A stretch of DNA of 64,000 nt from the NCBI RefSeq assembly GCF_002933875.1, contig NZ_BFAV01000157.1, positions 220,576-284,575 on the forward strand, read 5' to 3'. The translations under genes and the position numbers were made by a program. Below the pieces are notes generated by a model. The model saw only the letters and a list, made by a program, of their open reading frames with translations, ran no database searches and was not told the DNA's origin. Shown in pieces: positions 44,415-54,737 of the stretch; the first letter of the stretch is position 1; each line of letters opens with the position of its first letter. This DNA is from Desulfocucumis palustris. Lineage in GTDB: Bacteria > Bacillota > Desulfotomaculia > Desulfotomaculales > Desulfocucumaceae.

Positions 44415-45005
44415 TCAGTTATTTTTGAGCCCGAATTTCTTTCTAAGATAACTGGAGTACAAAGCTCCCAGCGGGTTGTGCGCCAGCACCCGGTCCTTCA
44501 CCGCGAAAACAGTCACGGGAGCTTCGGAATATTTGTGAAACAGCATATCGTGCCCCACACAGAGCCCCAGTTCAACATTCACGTCTGTCTTTGTTTTGTT
44601 TAGTATTTCCGCCTGGGCAATGGGGTTGCACAGCGCCTCAAATTTATCCGGCTTCCGGTTGGGAACATCGAATCTTTTCTTATCCAAACCACAGACCTTG
44701 CAGCACACTGACTCCACCTTAAAATACTGCTCCAGTATTTTTGACAGGGACTCCGCCTCGGAAGCCAGACCCACGCAGAATGCCAGGCCGACTTTCTGGT
44801 AGTTCATGCGCTGGCAGAACTTTATCAGCTCTTCCAGCCTTGTGAGATTGTTGCCGAATTCGTACTGAAAATAACCGCTGGCCCGGTGAAAGGGTTTGTT
44901 TTCTTCCTTGTCGTATTCGGAAAGGTCTACCTTCCCTCCGGTACAGTCATGACCGTCCTTGTCGCACCTGTTTTTTGGTTCCTGCTTACAGTAAGCGCAC
45001 TTCAT
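44415..45005 (-). CDS. DUF1847 cysteine-rich putative metal-binding protein
   Basis: A 196-residue protein with many cysteines: N-terminal MKCAYCKQEPKNRC and HDC, a middle FCQRMNY, then VCCKVCGLDKKR and CNPIAQAEILN. ELGLCVGHDMLF is also conserved in the DUF1847 family, thought to bind a metal or iron-sulfur cluster; function is not established. ATG 45005 with GAGGAGGAGCGAGG directly upstream; longer readings into the repeat region are unlikely. Confidence 0.8.
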   Translation of the reverse strand: MKCAYCKQEPKNRCDKDGHDCTGGKVDLSEYDKEENKPFHRASGYFQYEFGNNLTRLEELIKFCQRMNYQKVGLAFCVGLASEAESLSKILEQYFKVESVCCKVCGLDKKRFDVPNRKPDKFEALCNPIAQAEILNKTKTDVNVELGLCVGHDMLFHKYSEAPVTVFAVKDRVLAHNPLGALYSSYLRKKFGLKNN

Positions 45006-45060
45006 CCTCGCTCCTCCTCTACGCCGAAACTCTCTCCAAATGTAACATAACACAATAATT

Positions 45061-45238
45061 CAGGAATATTTTTCACTCCAAAGCCAAGCCCTGCAATAAA
45101 GGCGTGTCTTTTGACATACGTTGGGGACATTCCTCGCCCCAAAGTCAGGCTTGCATCAGAGGTGTGTCCCCTGACATACGTTGGGGACATTCCTCACCCC
45201 AAAAGTCAGGCTTGCATTAGAGGTGTGTCCCCTGACCT
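45061..45238. repeat. Three tandem 60-bp repeats
   Basis: Units at 45061-45120 (diverged), 45121-45180 and 45181-about 45238 (one extra base). The second and third are nearly identical: each starts TTGGGGACATTCCTC and ends GTGTCCCCTGAC. The unit contains GGGGACA and its complement TGTCCCC, so each can fold on itself. The array runs up to the stop codon of the TauE/SafE gene and lies ahead of the DUF1847 gene on the same strand. Confidence 0.85.
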
Positions 45239-46193
45239 ATATAATTTTGATACCCGTGGCGGCTGTAATAGCACCGCCGAACATATAGCCAATACCGATG
45301 TATGTGAGAACCACCGCTAAAAATGTTTTCAGATATATAGCCTTGATGTATTTGGAAAGCACGGGGCCGAGGTAGGAGCCGATGATAACGCCGCCAAGTT
45401 CAAAGCTTAACATGGCCCAGTCCAGGCTGCTGCCCATTTTAATATAATTGCCGATGCTGGTGGCTGAGGAAACCAGTATGGAAAGAACCGATGTGCCCGC
45501 CACTATGAACATCGGGAAACCAAGCATGCTGCTTAAATAGGGGACCAGCAGGAAACCGCCGCCGACACCCAGGGCTGCGGAAATAATTGCTACAATTAAG
45601 CCTGCGATGAAGGGAGAAATAGCGTTATACTTGAATGTTTCCCCGCTGAAGGTAAAGGTGTTGTTGATGCCCGTTTGGCTGAAATTAACTCCGATTTCCT
45701 TTAACTCGTTAAGCTTGCCTTCGGCTTTAAGCTCTTTTACCTTTTTCTCGAAAGACTGGTTGGCTTTTTTAACCGTCTGCTGCTTTTCCCTGGCCGAGGG
45801 TGTCAGTTCGTACCAGAGGCGGAAGGCGATAAACATGGTGATGGCGCCGAACAAGGGCTTATAGGATTTCATATCCTGCAGGTAAGTATGGGAAAGATAC
45901 GAACCCAGCAGAGCGCCCAGTATGCCGCCCAGTCCAAGGGCCACGGCGGCGGGAATCACCAGGCGGCGTTCCCTGAAGTAAAGCGGCGCGGCGATAACCG
46001 GGCTGACCAGGGTCAGCATCTGGTTCATTGGTTTAATCATGTTGGCCTTTTTCATGCCGAAAATTGTTATATGCCCCACACCGGCAAGGATACCGCCCGC
46101 GGCTCCAATGGTGGAGAAAATATAACCCACAAAAATTGACCAGAGGATTAATAGTATTGGACTTACAGTTACACCAGCCACACTAAATTCCAT
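45237..46193 (-). CDS. TauE/SafE-family sulfite/anion exporter
   Basis: A 318-residue membrane protein with about eight helices in two homologous halves, each with a glycine motif (GAAGGILAG near residue 32; ALGVGGGFLLVPYL near 210). Between them a charged cytoplasmic loop (about 130-190) is longer than usual. TauE/SafE proteins export sulfite, sulfoacetate or related organic anions; this is a plausible role here, but the substrate is not determined. ATG 46193 follows GGAGGTG with proper spacing. Confidence 0.85.
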   Translation of the reverse strand: MEFSVAGVTVSPILLILWSIFVGYIFSTIGAAGGILAGVGHITIFGMKKANMIKPMNQMLTLVSPVIAAPLYFRERRLVIPAAVALGLGGILGALLGSYLSHTYLQDMKSYKPLFGAITMFIAFRLWYELTPSAREKQQTVKKANQSFEKKVKELKAEGKLNELKEIGVNFSQTGINNTFTFSGETFKYNAISPFIAGLIVAIISAALGVGGGFLLVPYLSSMLGFPMFIVAGTSVLSILVSSATSIGNYIKMGSSLDWAMLSFELGGVIIGSYLGPVLSKYIKAIYLKTFLAVVLTYIGIGYMFGGAITAATGIKII

Positions 46194-46224
46194 TAACCAC
46201 ACCTCCGTAAATATTAAAACAGCT

Positions 46225-46689
46225 TTAAGTTGACGACATTCTTATTTGGGGACATCTTTTTCTGTAATATCCCCGCCCGGCATAAAAAGCAACAGCACAA
46301 AGCGGATACAAAACAATAATGCCGATTTGATTTCCCACCCAGGGCAAGCTGACAGGAAGTGCCAAAGTGCTGAATTTTATACTTAAGAGCCACAAGATCA
46401 CCGCATGGGGCAACAAAAAACTCATACCATCCAAAAAACATAGCACCAGGTATTCCATAAACAACTCATTGGCCTCTTTATTTAATGATTGATACATTGA
46501 ATGCATCCCGGCCTCAGAAGCAATGGAGGACAATTCCCTTAGCTCCTTGATTCTGGACATTAGCCTTTCCTGCTTTTCCCTGTGGGGATGCAGCAGGTTT
46601 TTTGCCAAAGCAAATATTTTTTTATAATTTTTAACCTTCTCCAAGCCCTTCCACTCGCTCAAATCACCCCGAAGCACTTTTCCCGCCAA
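46225..46689 (-). CDS. Membrane protein of unknown function
   Basis: A frame that is open from 46860, but the best ribosome binding site (AAAGGAG) points to a TTG at 46689, giving about 154 residues. The N-terminal part is charged and helical (RLMSRIKELRELSSIASEAG), then two or three hydrophobic helices (FLLPHAVILWLLSIKF; IGIIVLYPLCAVAFYAG) and a basic tail. A coiled coil followed by helices with a Pro at the entry is the general layout of DUF106/YidC-like proteins, but no diagnostic residues are visible. It lies close upstream of the TauE/SafE gene on the same strand. Confidence 0.45.
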   Translation of the reverse strand: MAGKVLRGDLSEWKGLEKVKNYKKIFALAKNLLHPHREKQERLMSRIKELRELSSIASEAGMHSMYQSLNKEANELFMEYLVLCFLDGMSFLLPHAVILWLLSIKFSTLALPVSLPWVGNQIGIIVLYPLCAVAFYAGRGYYRKRCPQIRMSST

Positions 46690-46882
46690 GTCTTTTTCAC
46701 TCCTTTCCTTTATAATTTTGCCCAAAATGTTATGCCGTTGTCTAAAAAATAACAGATATTTAACAATTGCAATGTCAGCCCATTGACATCGATCCTGTCT
46801 TTCTGGTGACAAAAAAACTGTCATATGGATGACAGCTTTCGAACGGTGTTTCAATATCAAGGAGACAGGGGCCGGTGAAATA

Positions 46883-47557
46883 TCAGTTCAGCCTGCGTTT
46901 GAGTTTCACCGGATCCTTAATCTTGTATTCCCTTCCCTCCTGCACAATAATATTCTCCTGTTTTAACACTGTTATCATGCTGGTAACAGTCTGCCTGGAA
47001 GCCCCTATCATGGAAGCCAGATCGCCGTGGGTCAGCCTTAAATTAATTTTCAACCCGTCCCCGGTCATAACCCCGTGGCTCCGGCTTATTTTCAGCAAGG
47101 TGCAGGCCAGCCTCTCCGGAGCCATCAGGGCAACCATGTCGCGGATTGAGGACTCCGCGTCCCGCATACGGTAGGCCAGCATCCTGGCTACCTTGATGGA
47201 CAACAGGGGGGCTTTTAACAACAGATTTTGGAAATCCTCATATTTTACGAGAATTAAATTCAGCGGCTCAAGGGAACAGGCGTGGCATGTCCTTTTCACC
47301 CCGGCCAGGGCTTCCGCCAGCCCCATTAGCTCACCGGCGCCTCTCAGGGAGCCCACGGTTACCTGGCGCCGGTCCCCGGCCAAACGGTATATCCTGGCGG
47401 TGCCGGATTCCAAAAGATATATTATATCCGCGGGATCTCCGGCGCTAAAAATCACTTCACCCCGGCCATAGGAATATTTGCGGCCAATCTGCCTGAGCAT
47501 TTCCTTTTCGAATTCCTCCAGCCGGGGAATCTCCAAACCGGTCAGCACGCCAATCAT
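46883..47557 (-). CDS. Crp/Fnr-family transcription regulator (paralog 1)
   Basis: A 224-residue protein with a cyclic-nucleotide-binding-like domain (about 15-130; GEVIFSAGDPADIIYLLESG) and a C-terminal winged helix (150-220; LTHGDLASMIGASRQTVTSM is the recognition region). The N-terminal cysteines of FNR are absent, so it does not bind an FNR-type cluster. A Cys pair, CHAC, lies in the segment RTCHACSLEP. The ribosome binding site is weak; the ATG at 47557 is used, a GTG further in is possible. Closely similar to the neighbouring paralog. Confidence 0.85.
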   Translation of the reverse strand: MIGVLTGLEIPRLEEFEKEMLRQIGRKYSYGRGEVIFSAGDPADIIYLLESGTARIYRLAGDRRQVTVGSLRGAGELMGLAEALAGVKRTCHACSLEPLNLILVKYEDFQNLLLKAPLLSIKVARMLAYRMRDAESSIRDMVALMAPERLACTLLKISRSHGVMTGDGLKINLRLTHGDLASMIGASRQTVTSMITVLKQENIIVQEGREYKIKDPVKLKRRLN

Positions 47558-47647
47558 CTCCAAATAAGGTTGGGGGAAACACCTTCCTAAGCGGCCTGTA
47601 ACTCTTACTGCAATGCAAATGTACTGAAGGAATGTCCCCAGCTTTAA

Positions 47648-47689
47648 AAAATTAGAAACAGGACATTTACCAGTCCTGTTTCTAATTTT
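47648..47689 (-). terminator. Strong terminator after Crp/Fnr paralog 2
   Basis: AAAATTAGAAACAGGAC pairs perfectly with GTCCTGTTTCTAATTTT (17 bp arms, loop of eight); on the minus strand TTTTTT follows. It separates the two Crp/Fnr genes, and the T-rich other side may let it act on both strands. Confidence 0.85.
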
Positions 47690-47833
47690 AACAAAAAAAA
47701 TAAATTATAAATGTCGCTTACATGACGTGGATTATGTCAAATACCCGTCTTTTATCCCGCCGGGCAGCCTGTAAGCTCCTTCGCTTCAAAAATCGGGAAT
47801 CAACATTCGTTAAAGCCCTCGGGCTCACTTACC

Positions 47834-48505
47834 TCACATGATCCACTTGGCCAGCTTATCCGGGTTAATTATCCTGATTTCCCGTCCCTCGTAATCAATG
47901 CTCTTTTCCTGCCTGAAGGTATTTAAGAGAGACGTAACTGTTTGCCGGGAAGTCCCCGCCATGTTGGCCAATTCCTCGTGGGTCAGGGGAAGATTGATTT
48001 TTATGCCGCTTCTGGACTCCTCGCCGCAGCGGTCGCCGATCTTAAACAGTATAAGGGCCAATCTGCCGGGAGCCTGCCAGCAAACCATATCGTGAATAAT
48101 GGCCTCGGCTTCCCTCATCCGCGCTCCCAGTTGCTTGGCAACCTTTAGCGCCAGGGCCGGATGGGTGGTTAAAAGCTCCTCAAACTTATTTTTACGCACC
48201 ACCACCATGGTGACGTTTTGAATAGCTCCCGCGTAGCAGGTGCGCTCGCCGCCCCAGAGGGTTTCCGCCAGGCCCATCAGTTCCCCCGGGCTGCGGATGC
48301 TGCCCACCGTTACCCTCCGCCCATCGTTGGAAAGCCGGTATATTTTGACCCATCCGTTCTCTATCATGAATATTCTGTCTGCAATATCCCCAGCCGCAAA
48401 AATAACATGATTTTTCGGATAGTGCACCGTGGAGCCGGCCTGACGGATAATCATTTTCTCTATTTCGTCCAGAACCGGAACCTCTAGATTAACAATACCA
48501 ACCAT
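47834..48505 (-). CDS. Crp/Fnr-family transcription regulator (paralog 2)
   Basis: A 223-residue Crp/Fnr protein of the same make-up as the one at 46883: effector domain (NHVIFAAGDIADRIFMIENG), the shared motif GSIRSPGELMGLAETL, an RTCYA segment with conserved Cys, and a winged helix (LTHEELANMAGTSRQTVTSL). No N-terminal FNR cysteine set; a Cys in DMVCWQAPGR near residue 150 is not shared. ATG 48505 has GGAGG seven bases upstream. Effector and targets unknown. The two genes appear to have separate transcripts (terminator between). Confidence 0.87.
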   Translation of the reverse strand: MVGIVNLEVPVLDEIEKMIIRQAGSTVHYPKNHVIFAAGDIADRIFMIENGWVKIYRLSNDGRRVTVGSIRSPGELMGLAETLWGGERTCYAGAIQNVTMVVVRKNKFEELLTTHPALALKVAKQLGARMREAEAIIHDMVCWQAPGRLALILFKIGDRCGEESRSGIKINLPLTHEELANMAGTSRQTVTSLLNTFRQEKSIDYEGREIRIINPDKLAKWIM

Positions 48506-49059
48506 GTGGGCCACCTCCATTCTCCCCAAAACCGTTCCCGATACCCCGCCGGCAACTTAAGCAGGCAATCAGACAGCTGTGGTGCAGATACTTATGAAAT
48601 ATAGTTCATTAAATCCAAGCTCATGCCGTAATTTCAACTATCAACATATTTATGACTATAGTTCAATACGCAAGGCTGTCATAATATTGTCACATTAGTA
48701 CTAAATAATTGTAACGTTTTCTATTTTCTTGTGTCAAGAATATTTTTTATAATACAGCAACCATTTTAATCAAGTCCCATTTACTATAATTTCCCTATTT
48801 ATTTACTTACTAAATAACAGTACAGCTATTATATCATAAAACCATTAATAACAATTAAAACAGCAATTAATTATTGTATTCACAATTACAAGCTGATGAA
48901 ACAATTTAAAACAATGCCATAATTAAAGCCATTAACTAACAAAAACAATAGCAGAGCAAAAAAATATAATTTCGCCCTGCTAAATACTAACTTATATAAC
49001 AAATATCATGTTAATAAACAAAAGGATGAAATACTATCTCTCTTTGTTTCTCTTCTCTA
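48506..49059. other. AT-rich intergenic region
   Basis: About 550 bp with no gene, lying upstream of Crp/Fnr paralog 2 and downstream of secF. It holds a direct repeat TATAGTTCA (48600-48608 and 48657-48665); the first copy is part of an inverted repeat ATGAA-N6-TTCAT. TTAGTACTAA near 48694 is a perfect ten-base palindrome. These could be regulator sites for the paralog gene. No clear terminator for secF was found. Confidence 0.35.
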
Positions 49060-49941
49060 TCATACCTTGGCGGTCTGTAATTTTTTTCTTTTATCCAAAA
49101 GTTTCAAGTCCACCCATAGCGGGCTTGCGTTGAATATTGAAGAATAGGCGCCGCTGGCAACCCCTATGAGCATGGCCAGAACAAAGGTTTTTATGGTGCT
49201 GCCGCCCAGGAAATACAGCGCCAGCAGCACGAATATAACCGTGAGAACCGTGTTTATGGAACGGGCCAGGGTCTGCCACAGGCTTTTGTCCACCAGGTCC
49301 TCCAGGGTTTCTCCTTTTTTCTGACTCCTGAGGTTTTCCCTGATACGGTCGAAAATGACGATGGTGTCGTTGATGGAATAACCGATGATGGTGAGTATGG
49401 CCGCCACAAAGGCCATATCCACTTCAATTTGCAGCAGTGAGAATACCCCCGTTACCACCAGCGTATCATGCAAAAGGGCGGCGACGGCGGCTATGCCCTG
49501 CTTGAACTCAAACCGGATGGTAATGTAAATTACCATTAAAACAGCGGCAATCAACAGGGCCAGCAAGGCTTTGTACGCTAACTCCTGACCGATCACCGGT
49601 CCCACCAGGTCCGTTCTCATGAGGGTGGCTTTGCCCAGCTTGTCCTGTATCTGGCTGAACATTTTGTCGCTCTCTTCCTGGCTGAGCGCCTTGGTTTTAA
49701 TGATATAGTCCCTGTCACCGCTCTGCTGGATGCTCTTGCTTCCCTCAATACCAAGGGAATCCACAACGTTTCTCACATCCTGAACATTAACGGCCTTGTC
49801 GAAACGGACCTCCATAATGGTGCCCCCGGTAAAGTCTATCCCTAAATTAAGACCCTGCAGCATAAGGGAGATAATACCGGGAACTATCACGGCAATAGAA
49901 ATTATATACCAGATTTTGCGCAGTTTAACAAAATGAAACAT
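49060..49941 (-). CDS. secF: Protein translocase subunit SecF
   Basis: A 293-residue membrane protein with six helices; helix 1 is followed by the motif GLNLGIDFTGGTIMEVRF, and helices 4-5 contain IIGYSINDTIVIFDRIREN, both diagnostic for SecF. With SecD it uses the proton gradient to help the SecYEG channel finish export. Starts 12 bp after the stop of secD. Confidence 0.95.
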   Translation of the reverse strand: MFHFVKLRKIWYIISIAVIVPGIISLMLQGLNLGIDFTGGTIMEVRFDKAVNVQDVRNVVDSLGIEGSKSIQQSGDRDYIIKTKALSQEESDKMFSQIQDKLGKATLMRTDLVGPVIGQELAYKALLALLIAAVLMVIYITIRFEFKQGIAAVAALLHDTLVVTGVFSLLQIEVDMAFVAAILTIIGYSINDTIVIFDRIRENLRSQKKGETLEDLVDKSLWQTLARSINTVLTVIFVLLALYFLGGSTIKTFVLAMLIGVASGAYSSIFNASPLWVDLKLLDKRKKLQTAKV

Positions 49942-49953
49942 TCCCCTACCCCC

Positions 49954-51198
49954 TTACGCGCCGAAATATTTGGGATTTTTACTTATGTTGGCGGCAGCCA
50001 CCAGATGCAGCAGCCAGCGGGTCATCGAAATCGCCGTAAACATGCTGGCCAGAATACCTATGATAAGGGTTACGGCAAAGCCCTTGATGGGGCCGGTGCC
50101 CAGATAGTACAGCACCACCGCCGCTATTATGGTGGTGACGTTGGCGTCAAAAACAGCGGTAAAACCGCGTTTAAAGCCCGCGTCAATGGCGGAGCGCAGG
50201 CTCTTGCCGGTGCGCAGCTCTTCCTTCAGCCGCTCGAAAATAATTACGTTGGCGTCCACCGCTATGCCCAGGGACAGCAGAAAACCAGCTATGCCCGGCA
50301 ATGTCATGGTAACGTGCAGCCCCACATAAACCGCCAGAACTATTAAAGTGTAAATCACCAGGGCAAAATCGGCAATCAATCCCGGCAGCCGGTAATAAAC
50401 CAGCATAAACACCAGTATGGCCACCACGCCCACCAGGCCGGCGTGTTCCGATTTAGCCAGGGAGTCGGCACCCAGGGCCGGTCCCACCGAACGTTTTTCT
50501 TCCACCGTCACCTTTACCGGCAGGGCTCCGGAGCGCAGCAGCAACGCGTCATTGTGAGCCTCATCCAGGGTGGCGTAACCCGTTATTTCAGCCTTGCCGT
50601 TAGGAATGGGCTCATTAACATTGGGATTTGTCAACACCTGGTTGTCCAGCACAATGGCTATTCTTTTGTTCACGTTGGCCGCAGTGGCCTCGGCAAATTT
50701 TTTGGTCCCCGCGGGCGTAAAGGCAATGTTTATTACATTCTCTCCGTTTTGGTTCTTGCCCTCCTTGGCATCCTTCAAATCAGCCCCGGTGACCACGGTT
50801 TTGCCGTCCTCGGTAATAAACTGCAAATACGCGGTCTTGGCGATGGTGCGCACGGCTTCTTCGGGGTCCTTGATGCCTGCCAGCTCCACAATCAGGCGTC
50901 TTTCACCCTGAATCTGGATTATCGGCTCCGATACCCCGAGTCCGTTAACCCTGTTCTCAATTATGGCCTTTAATTGTTTCATGGTATCTGGAGTAACCTT
51001 GGCTTCCGGCGTATCGTGAGCCTCGAATACCACGTGCACCCCGCCCTGCAGGTCAAGCCCCAGGTTAATGCCCTTTACCAGAGGAAGGTATTTGCCCAGG
51101 GTCTTGTTCTGGTCAAATACCGGGGCCACTGACAGCACGGCGGCGGAAATCACCAGCGCGATAATCAGCAACAGGATCAGTACTTTGCTCCACTTCAT
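49954..51198 (-). CDS. secD: Protein translocase subunit SecD
   Basis: A 414-residue membrane protein, the usual length for Firmicutes with separate SecD and SecF. The first helix is followed by KGINLGLDLQGGVHVVFEA (D1 motif); helix 4 region carries SLGIAVDANVIIFERLKEEL. Partner of SecF in late stages of protein export. ATG 51198 has GGGGGAG upstream. Confidence 0.95.
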   Translation of the reverse strand: MKWSKVLILLLIIALVISAAVLSVAPVFDQNKTLGKYLPLVKGINLGLDLQGGVHVVFEAHDTPEAKVTPDTMKQLKAIIENRVNGLGVSEPIIQIQGERRLIVELAGIKDPEEAVRTIAKTAYLQFITEDGKTVVTGADLKDAKEGKNQNGENVINIAFTPAGTKKFAEATAANVNKRIAIVLDNQVLTNPNVNEPIPNGKAEITGYATLDEAHNDALLLRSGALPVKVTVEEKRSVGPALGADSLAKSEHAGLVGVVAILVFMLVYYRLPGLIADFALVIYTLIVLAVYVGLHVTMTLPGIAGFLLSLGIAVDANVIIFERLKEELRTGKSLRSAIDAGFKRGFTAVFDANVTTIIAAVVLYYLGTGPIKGFAVTLIIGILASMFTAISMTRWLLHLVAAANISKNPKYFGA

Positions 51199-51231
51199 GT
51201 TTTAATATTCTCCCCCCTGATTTTACAACTG

Positions 51232-51891
51232 CTACAACAGCTTGGAATCATTAATAATCAGTTCGAAATTGGACTGCAAAAAGCAGGCAGCCCGCCGACA
51301 GAGCACCATTCTGGTCAAAAATATCTCAAAGTACTCCATAACCGAACAGATTGTTATATCAATGGTCAGATCCATGGTTATAATCCGGTTTTCCGCATCC
51401 ACCCGCAGAAAAGCATGCTCCACGGCATAATTTACCCGATCATGGATATCGAAGGTGGCAAAATCCTGATTGCGCACCCGGGAGCGGTGCACGTCGGATT
51501 TATCCGCCATGATCAAGGCGGCGGAAATGTTGCTGATGGGCTGGCCATACTGTTCCTCATGGTTGGCAATGGCGGATATCACCGCCGCCACCTCATCCGG
51601 TTCCATACCCATGGCCATCAATATGGGAAAGGTTATTGACGCCCCGGAATTACCGTGGTCGTTACGGCTGACCACATTCCCGATATCGTGCAGGTAACCC
51701 GCGATAGCCGCCAGCTCCGCTTCCCTGGGAGAATATTTCAGCTGCTTTAAGATGGTGCTGGCAATCTTGCTAACCAGGTTGACATGCCTGTAGCTATGCT
51801 CGGTAAAGCCCATGGCGCCCAGATACTCATTTCCCTTGCGAATAAAGCTGTCCACCACCGGGTTCTTCCTGACATCCTCCAGAGTAACCAT
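51232..51891 (-). CDS. HD-domain metal-dependent phosphohydrolase
   Basis: A 219-residue cytoplasmic protein with an HD domain (about 35-150). EHSYRHVNLV supplies the first His, AGYLHDIGNVVSR the HD pair, and IMADKSDVHRSR the last Asp. Such proteins hydrolyse nucleotides or cyclic nucleotides; the substrate is unknown. The C-terminus (160-219) is an extra alpha/beta part (ITMDLTIDITICSVMEYFEI). ATG 51891 follows AGGAGG. Its place between yajC and secD is recurrent in this bacterial group. Confidence 0.82.
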   Translation of the reverse strand: MVTLEDVRKNPVVDSFIRKGNEYLGAMGFTEHSYRHVNLVSKIASTILKQLKYSPREAELAAIAGYLHDIGNVVSRNDHGNSGASITFPILMAMGMEPDEVAAVISAIANHEEQYGQPISNISAALIMADKSDVHRSRVRNQDFATFDIHDRVNYAVEHAFLRVDAENRIITMDLTIDITICSVMEYFEIFLTRMVLCRRAACFLQSNFELIINDSKLL

Positions 51892-52154
51892 ATATATCCT
51901 CCTGCCGTTTTGCCGGTATATAAACATAACTGCAGCGTTAAGGAAAAAATCCCGCACATGGTGTAAAATGCATGGATTGGGCAATTTTTATACATGCCCG
52001 GGTCCCTGTAACGCAATTTGGTGAGCCGGCAAACAGGGGGCGGACCTGCCATAATAAGCCTTAGGGAGTTCAATTTGCCATTTTAACCAATACGGAGAAA
52101 GAGAGTAGACTTCAAGCCTACCCTCCAAGATCCGGAATCTATTAGCATATTATT

Positions 52155-52170
52155 AACGCCCCGGGGCGTT
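52155..52170 (-). other. GC-rich palindrome after yajC
   Basis: AACGCCCCGGGGCGTT, a perfect 16-bp palindrome 25 bp past the yajC stop. Followed on the minus strand by AATAATATG, so only a weak or partial terminator; the HD-domain gene starts 260 bp further. Confidence 0.4.
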
Positions 52171-52194
52171 CAGCCCGGACCAGATCTTAAACAG

Positions 52195-52482
52195 CTATTC
52201 TTTCTCTTCCTCCGGAGCGGATTCCCGCACCTGGGCGACGGCGCTTTTCAAAAACTCAATGCGTACATTATCGGCCACACGGAGGATAATTGTGTCCTCT
52301 TTGATTTTAACCACGGAACCCAACATGCCGCCCGCGGTGGTTACCTGATCGTTAACCTTCATGCCGCTGACCATCTGCTGGTGTTTTTTCTGGCGTTGCT
52401 GCTGGGGACGAATCATCAAAAAATACAAAAGGGCGAAAAGCGCCACAATATAAATAAGGGTGCCTATACTACCGGAATTCAA
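52195..52482 (-). CDS. yajC: Preprotein translocase subunit YajC
   Basis: A 95-residue protein with one N-terminal helix (IYIVALFALLYFLMI) followed by RPQQQRQKKHQQMVSGMKVNDQ, the conserved YajC sequence, and ending in an acidic tail. Joins SecDF. The start is TTG at 52482, seven bases after GGAGG. 74 bp after tgt. Confidence 0.93.
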   Translation of the reverse strand: MNSGSIGTLIYIVALFALLYFLMIRPQQQRQKKHQQMVSGMKVNDQVTTAGGMLGSVVKIKEDTIILRVADNVRIEFLKSAVAQVRESAPEEEKE

Positions 52483-52555
52483 TAAGGAACCTCCTTTCTA
52501 TATAATGATATTATTCGTCTTATTAAGCCGATTCCCTTTTACTGAGGATAAAAAA

Positions 52556-53692
<1,137 letters not shown>

Positions 53693-54718
53693 TTAAATCA
53701 GCAGCATGGCGTCGCCGAAACTAAAAAAACGGTAGCGCCTGTCCACGGCAGTCCGGTAGGCGTCCAAAACCCTTTCCCTGCCGGCAAAGGCGCTTACCAG
53801 CATCAGCAGGGTGGAGCAGGGCAGGTGAAAATTGGTTATTAAACCGTCAATCACCTTGAATTTATAGCCGGGATATATAAATATATCCGTCCAGCCGGTT
53901 CCCGGCCGCACCTTGCCGTCCTGTTCGGCGGAACTCTCCAGGCAGCGGGTGCTGGTGGTGCCGACGGCTATGACCCTGCCGGCGCCTGCCCTGGCGCCGT
54001 TGATTATTTCAGCGGCCCGCGGGGTTATTTCATAGTATTCCCGGTGCATCAGGTGCTCTTCCACATTCTCCGCGGTTACAGGCCGGAAAGTGCCCAGACC
54101 CACATGTAAAAGCACGGAAACAATATTAACGCCTTTGCCCTTTATTCTCTCCAACAGCTCCGGAGTAAAGTGCAGGCCCGCCGTGGGAGCCGCCACGGAA
54201 CCCGGCTCCCGGGCATAAACCGTCTGGTAGCGGCCGGGGTCCGCGGGATAATTTTTAATATAAGGCGGGAGCGGCATCCGGCCTATCTTTTCTATTACCT
54301 CATTAAAATCGCCCTGATACTTAAAGTCAAGAATCCTCCCGCCGGCATCCGTAACATCCGCCACATCCGCCTCCAGCAGTCCCTGGCTAAAAATCAGGCG
54401 GGTGCCCGGCCTGACCCTTTTGCCGGGGCGAACCAGGGTTTCCCAACTGTGGGGTGACAGCTGCCTGAGTAAAAGCACTTCTATCTCCGCCCCGGTTGGC
54501 GCCTTCCGGGCAAAGAGCCTGGCCGGGATGACCCTGGTGTCGTTAATTACCAGCACGTCCCCGGGCGCTAAATATTCAACTATATTGTTAAATTTCCTGT
54601 GCTCCATGCCGGAGCCGTCTCTTCTTAAAACCAGCAGCCTGGACTCGTCCCTTTTCAGGCCGGGATCCTGGGCAATTAGCTCCTCGGGAAGGAAATAGTC
54701 AAAATCAGCGGTTTTCAA
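53693..54718 (-). CDS. queA: S-adenosylmethionine:tRNA ribosyltransferase-isomerase
   Basis: A 341-residue enzyme of normal length that adds epoxyqueuosine's cyclopentane ring from S-adenosylmethionine to preQ1-t[17 protein letters not shown] at the N-terminus, [17 protein letters not shown] and [17 protein letters not shown] near the end are conserved. Start is TTG at 54718 after AAGGTG. Confidence 0.95.
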   Translation of the reverse strand: MKTADFDYFLPEELIAQDPGLKRDESRLLVLRRDGSGMEHRKFNNIVEYLAPGDVLVINDTRVIPARLFARKAPTGAEIEVLLLRQLSPHSWETLVRPGKRVRPGTRLIFSQGLLEADVADVTDAGGRILDFKYQGDFNEVIEKIGRMPLPPYIKNYPADPGRYQTVYAREPGSVAAPTAGLHFTPELLERIKGKGVNIVSVLLHVGLGTFRPVTAENVEEHLMHREYYEITPRAAEIINGARAGAGRVIAVGTTSTRCLESSAEQDGKVRPGTGWTDIFIYPGYKFKVIDGLITNFHLPCSTLLMLVSAFAGRERVLDAYRTAVDRRYRFFSFGDAMLLI

Positions 54719-54737
54719 TGCGTCACCTTAAGCCATT

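Noticed and set aside
45061..45238. CRISPR array
   Set aside because: Units are contiguous 60-bp repeats without unique spacers and no cas genes are present.
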